DNA of 64,000 nt from Limnephilus marmoratus (lineage: Eukaryota; Arthropoda; Insecta; Trichoptera; Limnephilidae), in assembly GCA_917880885.1 (NCBI GenBank), contig OU862913.1:25243286-25307285 (forward strand), written 5' to 3'. The notes beneath the pieces are model-generated. The model searched no databases. It had not been told where the DNA came from and worked only from the letters and a program-made list of their open reading frames with translations. How positions within the stretch are numbered: position 1 is the stretch's first letter; every line of letters starts with the position of its first letter. The translations under genes were made by a program, and so were the position numbers. Of this stretch, positions 1 through 9,790 are shown piece after piece.

Positions 1-16
1 GTTGCGGAGGGGTTAA
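1..16. repeat. Right end of a TTAA-flanked (piggyBac-like) nonautonomous element
   Basis: The window opens with GTTGCGGAGGGGTTAA. The same end closes the two complete copies at 8992-9648 and 25549-26221. The rest of this copy lies outside the window. Confidence 0.75.
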
Positions 17-156
17 AAACTATGAAAAAATAATTTTAAAATAGCCGGTAACCCTAACCTAACTTAACCAATTTTTAATATGTTTTTATCATCACTCTTA
101 ATGACCTTTCTGAGGTGCTTCTGAGTTGACCGGTCACCATTATAAATATGTAGTAA

Positions 157-1377
157 TCTACATATTATAAATTAAAGTCCTCCGCCACGTCTGTCTGTCC
201 GTTTGCGATAAACTCAAAAACTACTGAACGGATTTTCATGCAGTTTTCACCAATAGACAGAGTGATTCATGAGGAAGGTTTAGGTATATAATTTGTCAAG
301 GTTTTGTGTAAATTGGTTGAAACATATAATATATAAAGATAATGTCTGTACGTGGTGGAACAAGCGGGCAGTGTGGAATTGATTTATATGCAATTGGGTG
401 GTTTGACATCACAAAAGGTGTCAATCAAGGCTACGTAATGTCACCATGGTTATTCAACTATACATGAATAATTGTATGCAAGAATTGAAAGAGGTGGGAT
501 TGGGCGCGAAATTGAGTAATCTGAAAGTATGTTGCCTGTTGTATGCTGATGATGCGGTGCTGATTTCTAACACTATGGAAGATCTACAGTCTCTAGTATC
601 TAGGATGAACTAAGTATGTAGGAAGAATAAGTTAACGATGAATGTAAGTAAGTCTAAAGTCATGGGGTTTGAAAGAGAGAGTACGAAAACAGTATGCAAA
701 CATAGTTGTGAATGATGAATACTTGGAGCAGGTGGATGAGTATGTGTATCTGGTTAGTATATTTACGAGAGATGGGAAGGCTGATAGAGATATTGAAAGA
801 AGGGTGAATGCCGGTAACTCCATTAATGGTGGACTGAATGCCGTTGGCGCTAATAAAAAACTGTCAAAAGAAGCGAAGCTAGCAGTCCACAATGGAGTCC
901 TGGTACCTACCCTGATGTATGGCAGTGAGGCTTGGAACTGACAGAGGAAGGATGAAAGTAAACTGAATGCTGTTGAAATGAGATCCCTGAGACGTATGTG
1001 TGGTAAAACAATGTATGATCGTGTGAGAAATGTGGATATCCGCAAAGAATGTAAGGCTGGTGTAAGCATAATGATTAAGAAAGGGACCCTCAGATGATTT
1101 GGGCATGTAGAGCGAATGAATGAAGAAAGTAGTGTAAGAAGAATACACGACGAAGAGAATGTATGAGACGATATATGAATGTGAGTGAGGCAAAGAGTGT
1201 GTTCCAAGACCGAGTTGTTTGGCGGTCTGTCCTCTCTGCCTACCCCTGCAGAGAAAAGGCATGATGGTTAGTTAGTTAGTTAGTTAAAAGATGGCGGTGG
1301 TTATAAAGGTTGGGTAAACATCCAATAGATGATGCTGTGTTTCGTTATCCACAGCGACGCGTCGCTGGGTCAGCTAG
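157..1377 (+). mobile_element. Nonautonomous Helitron, interrupted by a LINE fragment
   Basis: The left end begins TC at 157 after an A, followed by a block (roughly 160-330) that recurs at 30521-30690. The right end has the 14-bp perfect palindrome AGCGACGCGTCGCT (1352-1365), nine bases before CTAG (1374-1377), and is followed by T. A 5'-TC start, a 3' hairpin followed by CTRR, and insertion between A and T are Helitron hallmarks. The right-end sequence recurs at 31132-31158. The middle (about 355-1284) is a later LINE insertion, so the Helitron itself is only about 290 bp. Confidence 0.75.
355..1284 (+). pseudogene. Decayed LINE reverse-transcriptase 3' fragment (family A)
   Basis: Broken frames preserve recognisable pieces of a non-LTR reverse transcriptase: MSPWLFN near 440, LLYADDAVLIS near 540 (the YADD catalytic box), and a conserved C-terminal stretch at 669-941 containing GKADRDIERRVNAG and VLVPTLMYGSEAWN. 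Frameshifts and stops separate these pieces. The copy ends in a (TTAG)n tail at 1267-1284. Copies of the same family occur at 8097-8800 and 33826-34108. The long minus-strand frames over 632-1262 are antisense shadows of this fragment. Confidence 0.8.
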
Positions 1378-1784
1378 TGAAGGCTAATTGTGTTTACCGT
1401 ATAAAAGTGAAGATTTTATTTAATTATCACCCGCTACAAAAATAAATTTTATATTTTGATAACCTGAAATCATTTTTATACAAGGAAACTTATCCACTAT
1501 TATTGTTTTATTATACTTTTTTTACACGGTATCACGTGAAACATAACCACCGTGTAAAAGGGAGTCTAGTGTATAATCCGTCTATAACAATTATCTACCT
1601 GGAGCTAGTGTCATGAGCGTGTTCACGTTATCAGTGAAGAGGTGTTGGCTGTCGGCCTTTGCACCCGCCAAATGAACTCCACTCTAATCCAACTACAACA
1701 GTATAAACATTACTCAACATAATAACGATTGCGATGAAAGATTTAGAGGATTTGCAACTAATAAAAAAAAAACTTATATTTTTT
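1378..1784. other. No recognised feature
   Basis: AT-rich spacer between the Helitron and the Penelope-like element. I see no coding potential, tandem repeat or clear transposon end here. Confidence 0.5.
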
Positions 1785-2045
1785 TAATGAAATAATTAAA
1801 AACACTTTGTTTTTACCGCAATAAACTTTATTTAAAAGTCAACATGTTTCGAGAACGATGTTCTCTTCATCAGGACATATAATGTACTAAAACCAAATGA
1901 TCGAACATAGGAGACAGGTGTGGGTAGAAATGGAATTAGTGGGGGAGGAGTGAGGTGGAAAGGGGCGGTGTTTAGAAGAGCAACAAGGGGGAGGGGGGGT
2001 GGGGAAGAGGTGGAAAGGGGGGTGCTTAGAAGAACAAAGACAAAA

Positions 2046-2572
2046 TTACAATGGGAATATGTTTAAGATAGGGTTATTCGCAAAATTAATTTGATTGTTA
2101 ATAATATTTAAATTTCTATCGACATTTTTCCTAATTTCTAATATTTCTAAAAGATCTAAGTGAAAACCACTAACGTTAGTGTGTAAAATTTTAAAACCAG
2201 TATTTATATCAAATGAATGGTTAAATTCAATTAGATGGTTAGCAAATTCCGAATAATTATTGCTATTTAGACACCTCAAATGTTCCTTAATCCTCGTTTC
2301 AAAATTTCTGCAAGTTTTACCTACGTAAAAATGATTGCAGTCATTACAATTCAATTGGTAAACTCCGGATTTTTTCATTTTTGGTCTTTGTCCTTGTTAT
2401 TTAAAATATAATTTTTCAATTTATTATTCGTATAAAAAGCAGGCTGTATTGTATTAGGAATTTTTTTCATGATTAAATTGGAGGTTTGATGATTTACAAA
2501 CAATATTTTTCTCCATTGCTTTTTAATATTATCAGTAAGCAATGGGTAAATGTAAGACAAATGAATACACAC
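2046..2572 (-). pseudogene. Penelope-type GIY-YIG endonuclease domain, frameshifted
   Basis: The main frame (2378-2046, 110 codons) starts with GVYQLNCNDCNHFYVGKTCR, which contains the GVY and YVG halves of a GIY-YIG nuclease and a CxxC pair, followed by FETRIKEH. This layout matches the C-terminal endonuclease of Penelope-like elements, which nicks target DNA to prime reverse transcription. An upstream frame (2572-2375) with QPAFYTNNKLKNYI is the expected linker before the nuclease. It runs in a different phase and ends in a stop that overlaps the next ATG, so a one-base frameshift has broken the protein. No reverse-transcriptase domain is present. Confidence 0.75.
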
Positions 2573-2868
2573 TAACGTTAGTGGTTTTCACTTAGATCTT
2601 TTAGAAATATTAGAAATTAGGAAAAATGTCTATAGAAATTTAAATATTATTAACAATCAAATTAATTTTGTGAATAACCCTATCATAAACATATTCCCAT
2701 TGTAATTTTGTCTTTGTTCTTCTAAGCACCCCCCTTTCCACCTCTTCCCCCCCTCCCCCTTGTTGCTCTTCTAAACACCGCCCCTTTCCACCTCACTCCT
2801 CCCCCACTAATTCCATTTCTACCCACACCTGTCTTCTATGTTCGATCATTTGGTTTTAGTACATTATA

Positions 2869-2907
2869 TGTCCTGATGAAGAGAACGTCATTCTCGAAAC
2901 ATGTTGA
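2869..2907 (+). ncRNA. Hammerhead-ribozyme-like motif in the element arm
   Basis: The right arm reads GTC, CTGATGA, one extra base, GAGAA, a 5-base loop, TTCTC, GAAAC, AT, GTT, GAC. This gives the hammerhead CUGAUGA and GAAA core strands, a 5-bp stem II (GAGAA/TTCTC) and a 3-bp stem I (GTC/GAC). The inverted copy is at 1838-1876 on the minus strand. Hammerhead ribozymes are known in Penelope-like elements. The extra base after CUGAUGA and the very short stem III are not canonical, so activity is uncertain. Confidence 0.45.
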
Positions 2908-3219
2908 CTTTTAAATAAAGTTTATTGTGGTAAAAACTAAGTGTTTTTAATTATTTCATTAATAAAATGGTGCCACAAAGTGAATTTGCTAAATTTGAAG
3001 AAGTGATTATATTTTTTATTTGAATTTTCACATGTAGCAAACACTTTGTGGGTACACATAAAAGAAAGTGTACAAAAGTGTGCATCCCGCTAAAACTCAG
3101 AAACGAGTCCCGGTACGATCAAAAGAGTGATATGGTGTGGTAGCCCTCTATCCCCCATTCATGAAGAAGGTTCCCGTTTTTACCTATGAGCGTGCTTTTG
3201 AAAAAAAAAATCCCTGTTA

Positions 3220-3690
3220 GTGTCTATAATGTCTTCTTTAGAAAAACGTAGAAAGGACTCTGATCTAATTTGCATATTTAAAATTATCAACAGTATTACT
3301 GATGCACCTGCTTTGTTACAACTCATCCAGTTTAACATCCCTTCCCGTAGACTCCGAAATAATGAATTGCTGTTCCTCAATCAACATTCTACTAATTATG
3401 GATACCATTCTCCCTTATCCAAAATGTCGAGACTTGTCAACGCAAGTCAAAGCATTGATTTTTTTGGTGTAAAACTAAATGACTTTCGGTAGTCGATACG
3501 CAATATTTAAATGCATCTTCATGCTTTGACTTGTAGTGTCTCTATATGTACATTTTATATCTTATATTGTCATTGCTATTAATTTATACGTGCTCTCCCT
3601 TCACCGTCATCTCTGTTTTTTTATTTGTGTTATTATTATGTTTTTAATGGACTGTTGTCCGTAAATTAATAAATAAAACTACCCAACACT
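3220..3690 (+). pseudogene. LINE C-terminal fragment and 3' UTR (family B, jockey/CR1-like)
   Basis: A 90-codon frame (3220-3492) contains RRKDSDLICIFKIINSITD, FNIPSRRLRNNELLF and a terminal IDFFGVKLNDFR. This is the usual layout of the last ~80 residues of jockey/CR1-type reverse transcriptases and matches the C-terminus of the longer LINE at 9791-11278. A non-coding tail follows and ends near 3690 in ATTAATAAATAAAAC. The copy is 5'-truncated and cannot be functional. Confidence 0.75.
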
Positions 3691-4045
3691 ACAGTATTGC
3701 AGTGTCCATCATCAGGGCAGTTGTGAAATAAAAGATTGTGGTGAAGTGTGTAGATGCGATACCGTGTTGCCACCTCCAATCCTCAATAAGCTGGTATTAC
3801 AGTATAATATAAAAATTGTTTTCTGCGTTTAGTTTTGGTTTGGCCGACAATTAACGTATTCAAAGAACTATTGAAATCGTAGCCGGCAACACGGTATCGC
3901 ATCTACACACATAAGCACACGGTTTACCACAATCTTCCATTACGCATCTGCTGTGATGACGGACAATGTAATGTTGTCCGAAATGTTGGCTAAAGACGGA
4001 TGTACCGCAACATGACATAATAACCCAAAAATTAATCAATGAAAA
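3690..4045. repeat. Diverged palindromic element with hammerhead-like arm (copy 1)
   Basis: Sequence near 3700-3770 (GTGTCCATCATCAGGGCAG, then GATGCGATACCGTGTTGCC) reappears inverted at 3880-4010. Related copies lie at 20395-20612 and 32666-33305. In the right arm a 6-bp stem GGACAA/TTGTCC is followed by GAAATGTTGGC, so stem II is kept although the CTGATGA core has decayed to GTGATGA. Confidence 0.6.
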
Positions 4046-4046
4046 C

Positions 4047-4353
4047 TTTTTTTATATGAATACCGCACAAGAGTCCCAACTGCTCCCAACCTGGCTATTC
4101 AGATCTGGTCACCAAACACGGCTAAAGCCATTTCAAGCAACGTTTAAATTCTAAATGGTGGTTTTACACCAGGGCGATACTGAGAGTATCTTCCACTCTG
4201 GAACGTGCTGCAAATATACTATATATTATTTTTTAAATGAATAAATTGTGAAATAACACAAATTAATCAAATAAAATTTATTTGCCATGCCGGGATTTGA
4301 TCTCGTGACCTTTGGATTGCGAGTCAAGAGCCTTACCGCTGAACTACGCCGGC
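4047..4353 (-). repeat. tRNA-derived SINE, family 1 (internally deleted copy)
   Basis: On the minus strand, 4353-4284 is a tRNA-like head with an A-box-like TAGTTCAGCGGTAAG and a degenerate B box. It is followed by a body containing TCAGTATCGCCCTGGTG and GACCAGATCTGAATAG, and the copy ends in an A-rich tail (poly-T on plus near 4050). The full-length relative is at 21893-22312. Part of the body present there is missing here. Confidence 0.75.
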
Positions 4354-5112
4354 CGTAGGACTACGACTGTATTCTTCTTCACGAATCTTCATCCTCAACA
4401 ATTGTTACATAATTTCCTGATAAAGCCAGTCATAACAAAATAATATTTTCTTTCCATTACTTATCTCCCTTTTCTTATCAATTATTTAAAAATATTAATC
4501 ACCGGGAATGATAACACAAACTATAATATATATATATTGGAAATATGCAATACAAAAGCGTGGCTACTAGAATACATTAGTAAATTAACCTGTTTAATCG
4601 CAGGAGACCATATTTGTCCCAACGCACATAGGTCTCATATAAAATGCTGTAACTCCCTTACTATCATAGTTAGAAATATGTTCTAATTGGTGTTAGAAAG
4701 GAAAAACATCACGCTTTATATTCCAATCTAAAAAATAGCCACCAAAAAAGTAAAATGTACACTTTTACGTACACGAAGTTTTGAATCGTAAATCGTAAAT
4801 TTGAAACTTCGGGAATTTTTTAAAAATTATTTTTACATAGAGCGACAAAAAAACGAGGTTACAATATGTGTTTGTTATACATTCGTCTAATAAAATATGT
4901 ATGTGTTTTTATTTTTTTTTAATATCAGTAACTTTAGTTAGAAAAAACGTAAGGTGAGCCATTTTGAAAACTTTTTATGTTTGTATGCAAAATGTTTATA
5001 ATTAAAAAAAAAATATGTTTTTTTTCGAATTCTATCAAATTTTTACCGCAATTGGATGAATTGATAGCAATGCATAATTTCATGATTCCAGAGCTCACTA
5101 TTGTATATATAG
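4354..5112. other. No recognised feature
   Basis: AT-rich DNA with short homopolymer runs. No convincing gene, RNA or transposon end seen. Confidence 0.45.
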
Positions 5113-5434
5113 AGGGCTGTCCATAAAATAAGGTCTCCAAGGTGCTGCGGTCGCGAGGAACAATTTACGCGAGATCTGATAACACTGGCGTGTAGCCTGG
5201 TTCCTATACGCCAAATCCCCACCACGCTGCACTCTCGGTGACACTTAGTCTCAGCGTGGCAGCCGTTCGCGATGGAGTGTCCACTCTCCGCACCCGCCAG
5301 GTGTGAATTACTCTCTATATTAAGTTTTTTTGTGCAAAGAACAAAACCCCAGTAGAAATTCATTCTCAGCTACTTGAAGTGTAGGGAAACCGTGTATGTG
5401 TGCCAAAACGTGCACAAATGGTGCTGAGAATTTA

Positions 5435-5825
5435 AAAATGTGCCGGACGGCCATCGGTTTCAGACGAAAAAATTGCTAAAGTGGAAAAAAAATTATTGCA
5501 GATCGACGGGTGACGGTTTGGGAGCTCTGTTATGTGATCTCTGATGTCAGTAGGACCACTCACTATTGAAAAGATTTTGACAGAACATTTTGGGAGACCT
5601 CAAGGTCGATCCCAAAATGCTCACCGAAGATCACAAACAACAACGGATTGAAGCAACCCGCGAATTCCTTGAGTGCAACGACATTGATAGCGAAGTCTTG
5701 GACTCAGTTGTGACCGGAGACAAGACTCGAATATACTACAAGACACCAGAGACAAAGGAACAATCCCAGTGGCGTTATTCAGATTTGCCGAAGCAAATAT
5801 TTGAGGGAGTGGGCCGGTGAAGGTC
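5435..5825 (+). pseudogene. mariner transposase, broken N-terminal and first catalytic region
   Basis: Shifting frames give DEKIAKVEKK, RRVTVWELCYVISDVSRTT, then a 76-codon frame (5590-5820) with KMLTEDHKQQRIEATREFLE, VTGDKTRIYYKTPETKEQS and QWRYSD. These match the helix-turn-helix and first aspartate region of mariner transposases, which cut and paste DNA at TA. The usual GDE-W signature has become GDKTR, and the second and third acidic residues are missing because homology stops near 5820. Frameshifts also occur upstream, so the copy is dead. Confidence 0.8.
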
Positions 5826-6330
5826 GATGATGCTGTGGTGGAGCAGACCATGGGTCTGCATGTCACCAGCGCGTTGCTCGACACCATGGCGGTGGAGACG
5901 ACCTATCTTCCAGGCCGTTGCTCGACGCTTTGAGTCGCGGAGATGAACGGTGAGTGGCTCGGTGAGCTGAGCCACCAGCAGGTAGTCCTGGCGAGGCGGA
6001 GCGTGTTTCCATGGCAGCGAAGCACGGTGGGCTTCGGGGTGTCATGAAAAGGTGAGCTGATCCCTTGGCTGAAGGTGCCGTCGAACCTTAAGTCGCGGGA
6101 TGTAGCTGTTCTCAGAAGCTGAAGACACGATGGGCCTTATAGCTGAGACGTGATGGAATCCTCGAGGAAGCTACCCTGGATGTGTAGAGATGCCGTGCAG
6201 GAGCACTTGTGCGGAGATCTGTTACTTGTCGATAGTTTTTTACGGCACAATAAAATTTACAATCATATCGGAAAACCGAGCGTGACAGAAGTACGGGACT
6301 ATTTGTTTTGGCTTGATGTTCTAAAGACTA
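5818..6330. other. GC-richer block of unknown origin inside the mariner element
   Basis: The base composition changes sharply where transposase homology ends, with CCATGG, GGCGGAG and TGGCTCGGTGAGC patches not seen elsewhere in the window. Short frames exist on both strands but none resembles a known protein. It occupies the place where the C-terminal half of the transposase should be. Confidence 0.45.
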
Positions 6331-7329
6331 ATGTACAGGGAATTTGAATGTTTCGGTACTTTCCGTAAGGTGCGACGATATGCTAAATATTTCAGGGCAG
6401 GTAGGTAAGTACCTAGGCAAGTAGGTTGCCGGTGCCGCGCCAATATTAGATGTGTTTCTCGTACGTTCTTTCAGATGGCGAAAGATAATGCGTCGCCACA
6501 TATTAAACACAAATTACAGAACGTAACTCACACCTGGCGGGTGCGGCGGGTGGAAGCTCCATCGCGAACGGCTACCACACTGAGACTAAGCGTCACTAAG
6601 CATCGTGGTGGGGATTTGGCGCAGGGAAACCAGGCTACACGCCAGTGTTAAAAGATTGCACGTAAAATCGTTTTTCGCGACTGCAGCACCTTGGAGACCT
6701 TATTTTACGGACAGCCCTAGTATGTGTCTCATATTAGTTTTTATTTAGAATTTTCGACACATCTGTGAAATTTGTGCTTTAAAAATTAGTATTTAACGCT
6801 GTGCATTAGTTATTTCAATTGATAAGAAAATTTATCGTAGTTACTCTACCTTATCAGAGATTAAGATATAAATAATAATGATTTCAAATGGAGTTCAATT
6901 TTTTGGCAATATCAAATGAAAATATTACATAATCAATATCCTACTAATATTATAAAGGCCAAAGTTTGTATGGATGTATAGGTATGGATGTTCGTTACTC
7001 TTTCACACAATAAATACTGATTGGAATTTAAAAATTCTTTCACTAATAAAAAGCTACATTATTTGCGAGTAATATAGGCTAAGCTAAGCTTAGCTTTATT
7101 GGTAAGCTCTGGCGTTATGAATAAGCCGTGGTGTTATGAAATTATTTATCATACATTTTCTGTCCCTAACAAAATCGAGTTATTGCAAACGTCAGAAGAA
7201 AAGCAAAACAAACGTTGACGTGGAAATTTTGGGCCGAATGCGTCTCGTGGGCCGAAGGTTGGACATGCCTGATCTACAATCTCTCTCTGCAGTATCAAGG
7301 ATGAACCAGGTATATTAAATGTATATTAC

Positions 7330-8095
7330 CGTTATATAAAATGGGATAAACATATAGACTCGGTAATAGGAAAACTAAACAAGTTGATTTACTTTTTTAA
7401 AAACTTGAGAAATATTTTAAACATATGTGATATAAAAAATATATACCTCGCACTTGCACAATCCATAATGGAATACGGCATTATTGCCTGGGGCTGTGCC
7501 AGTAAAAAATACATTAATACACTGTTTAAAGCTCAGAAAACCCTAATAAAAGTAATACTTAAGTTACCAATACTAACACCCACATCAATCATATTCGAAA
7601 AATTCCCAGTGCTGAAAATTCAAAAATTACATTCAAAACAAATACTAACTTTCCTTTACAACTTATCCACATTTAACATTTCACAAAACTCTCGCAATAC
7701 TAGAACAAGACATGCTCTCCAACTACAAATACCAAAAACAAACACATCCTTTGGACAAAAACACTACAGATACCAGGCTATAAAACTATACAATTCTCTT
7801 CCTACACAATATAAAACAACCAATATTATTGAATACAAAAAAAACATAAGAAACTGGCTACAATCTTTCTAACTTTTAATATATAATTTTTGTCGAATTG
7901 AAGTTGATTTTATATTTTGATTTTTATTGTTTCTCTTTTTTATATTAACTATTAACACTCTTTTGTTTTACTATTCACAATTTATAATTTATAATTTACA
8001 TCTGAAAAATGTCCTCCACAACACAGGTGAACTCCTAGTGTGGAGGACAATATATTATAACTTTGTAACATAAATGTACTAAGAATAAATAAATA
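7330..8095 (+). pseudogene. LINE C-terminal fragment with structured 3' UTR (family C)
   Basis: The 162-codon frame (7384-7872) contains IMEYGIIAWGCASKKYIN, FKAQKTLIKVIL, FGQKHYRYQAIKLYNSLP and ends IRNWLQSF. This is the end of a jockey-like reverse transcriptase, downstream of the catalytic YADD box. The 3' UTR holds a strong hairpin (8011-8048) and ends at AATAAATAAATA near 8093. A relative with a covarying hairpin is at 26222-26690. The copy is 5'-truncated. Confidence 0.75.
8011..8048 (+). other. 3'-UTR hairpin of LINE family C
   Basis: GTCCTCCACA (8011-8020) pairs perfectly with TGTGGAGGAC (8039-8048). The loop includes ACACAGGTG and CCTAG. At 26613-26649 the stem is different (CCATCTCA/TGAGATGG) but the loop words ACACAGGCG and CCTAG are kept. 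That pattern suggests an RNA structure under selection, plausibly the signal the reverse transcriptase recognises. Confidence 0.65.
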
Positions 8096-8096
8096 T

Positions 8097-8800
8097 TTGA
8101 AGAATGAGTTAATGATGAATGTAAGTAAGTCAAAAGTCATGGTGTTTGAAAGAGAGAGTACGAAAACAGTGTGCGATATAGTTGTGAATGATGAATACTT
8201 GGAGCAGGTGGATGAGTTTGTGTGTCTGGGTAGTATGTTTATGAGAGATGGGAAGGCTGATAGAGATATTGAAAGAAGGGTAAATGCAGAACGTAGTTGG
8301 AGCTAACAAAAAATTGTCCAAAGAAGCGAAGCTGGCAGTCCACAATGGAGTGCTGGTACCTACCCTGAAGTATGGCAGTGATGTATGAAACTGGCAGAAG
8401 AAGGATAAAATTAGACAGAATGTAGTAGAAATGAGATCCCTGAGGCTTAAGTGTGGTAAAACCAAGTATGACTGTGTGAAAAATGTGGATATTTGCAAAG
8501 AATGCAAGGCTGGTGAAAGCTCAATGAGTAAGATTGAGAAAGGAGTGGTTTGGGCATGTAGAGCTAATGAACGAAGAAAGGAGTGTAAGGAGAATATAGG
8601 ACGCAAATATGATCAGTAGCAGAAATCAGGGGCGCCCGAGGAAGACATGGCACGATCAAATGAACCAAATACTTAAATCGAGCTATACAAAGAGTCAGAA
8701 TAACAGAAAGTTATGTATGAGAGGACTTACGAATGTGAATGAAACTGGGAACTCGGCACTAACATCTATCTATTTATATAAAGAAGAGTGTCTGTGGATT
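8097..8800 (+). pseudogene. LINE reverse-transcriptase 3' fragment (family A, copy 2)
   Basis: It starts directly after the tail of the preceding LINE. Frames carry MNVSKSKVMVFERESTKT, GKADRDIERRVNAE, EMRSLRLKCGKT, then GRPRKTWHDQMNQILK and ends near VNETGNS. These match family A at 355-1284, with extra C-terminal sequence not kept there. Frameshifts near 8305 and 8430 break it. Confidence 0.75.
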
Positions 8801-8811
8801 TCATTTTAAAA

Positions 8812-8991
8812 GCCTACGTAGCTCAGAGGTTAAAGAGCAGCTGACCGGATATCAGAAGGACGCCGGTTCGAGTCCCGTCGACGGCATGTATCTTTTCTCA
8901 GGAGATTTTTTCAATGTAGATGAGTGTTTCAGGCTAATAATTATTGCTTATAATAATTGTTACCCTTTGTGCTACGCATAAAAACCTAGTC
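8812..8991 (+). repeat. tRNA-derived SINE, family 3
   Basis: 8812-8885 is tRNA-like: A box TAGCTCAGAGG, B box GGTTCGAGTCC, and a partly paired acceptor stem. The body continues with TGAGTGTTTCAGGCTAATAA and is cut at TTAA by the piggyBac-like element; it resumes at 9649. The tRNA-like head lacks the T normally at position 33 of the anticodon loop, so it is a SINE head and not a working tRNA gene. Confidence 0.75.
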
Positions 8992-9648
8992 TTAACCCCT
9001 CCGAAAATCGCCATTTAAGCCCTTAAACTGTCTCAAACGAAATGACATTTTACGAAAACTTTTTGTTATTACCGCTTCACAATTAAAGCTCTATAAATGA
9101 AACCTTTCTGAACGTAGCCGAATAGTAAATTTTTTTTAGAAAGGTTACAAAATAAGCTTTCAAATTATTATATTAAAAATAATTATTTGCATTTGTAAAT
9201 ATTAAAATTTAGAACACAAACATTAAAAATAGGTAAAAATGACTCACGTGATGTTTTTATGTGAAAACAGTACTAAAATCACAGATTATGTAAACAACAA
9301 TACTTATTCTATTGTATATATGTGTAATAAACACTTTTGTCACCTCACTTTTTTATCATTTCATATAAAAATATTTAATAAAAATTCAAAATGTCGAGGG
9401 TGGTCGACCCGCCGGTAGTAAATTTGGGCGGGTAAATATTTGTGTCAACTACGCGACTGACAGCACATTCCTGTTATGTATTTCTATGGACAACTTGATA
9501 GGGATGTACAGCTTGATCTACTATCAACCTTTAACTTTTTATTTTAGGGATGTAACTAAAACAATAACGGAGTTAGAACGATTTCTATGGAGACACATGT
9601 GCTGACGTATAAACACGCTTATATCTGCTTTAGTTGCGGAGGGGTTAA
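8992..9648. mobile_element. Nonautonomous piggyBac-like element (657 bp), copy 1
   Basis: It begins TTAACCCCTCCG and ends CGGAGGGGTTAA, a short terminal inverted repeat with TTAA at both edges, as in piggyBac elements. The sequence flanking both sides matches the uninterrupted repeat at 13430-13520, where a single TTAA marks the empty site. A second full copy is at 25549-26221. No transposase frame is present. Confidence 0.85.
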
Positions 9649-9790
9649 ACATTAGTTTATCAATTAAAAAAAATAATAATTGAAATTTTGGACACTTGAC
9701 ATTCAAAATAAGAGGAAAATTAATCAAACTAATTAATTAATTTAGAAAAACTCTGTGTAAAGCCCTGGCAAAGCCGGGGACTTCAACTAG

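Larger units (their letters stand above)
1785..2962 (-). mobile_element. Penelope-like retroelement fragment with ~390-bp inverted arms
   Basis: The left arm (about 1785-2187) is repeated in inverse orientation at about 2568-2962. The arms include G/C-rich runs and the end of the endonuclease reading frame. The unique centre holds the rest of a minus-strand GIY-YIG frame. Inverted terminal pseudo-LTRs and a C-terminal GIY-YIG endonuclease are typical of Penelope-like elements. The reverse-transcriptase part is missing, so the copy is strongly 5'-truncated. Confidence 0.75.
5113..6718 (+). mobile_element. mariner-like DNA transposon with long terminal inverted repeats
   Basis: Both ends read AGGGCTGTCC(A/G)TAAAATAA inward. 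The similarity continues for about 195 bp (5113-5311 against 6528-6718), passing through GGCGTGTAGCCTGGTT and CACCTGGCGGGTGCGG. TA dinucleotides lie within two or three bases of each end. The interior carries a decayed mariner transposase and an unrelated GC-richer block. Confidence 0.8.
6939..9790 (+). mobile_element. Helitron ends (TCCTACTAATATTATAAA type) enclosing nested insertions
   Basis: The 5' end TCCTACTAATATTATAAAGG begins at 6939 after an A and continues with AAAGTTTGTATGGATGTA, the start of a Helitron family widespread in moths and aphids. The matching 3' end is at 9762-9790: hairpin CCCTGGCAAAGCCGGGG, then ACTTCAA, then CTAG, followed by T. Two LINE fragments, a SINE and a piggyBac-like element fill the interior. 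Whether both ends belong to one insertion is inferred from the A/T flanks and orientation. The LINE at 9791 starts at the very next base. Confidence 0.65.

Noticed and set aside
632..1262. Two long minus-strand frames (191 and 127 codons)
   Set aside because: They are antisense to the LINE family A fragment and reflect its codon bias. The equivalent frame appears opposite copy 2 at 8130-8606.
8812..8885. tRNA gene candidate with good A and B boxes
   Set aside because: Two acceptor mismatches and a poor anticodon arm. It heads a SINE family 3 copy.
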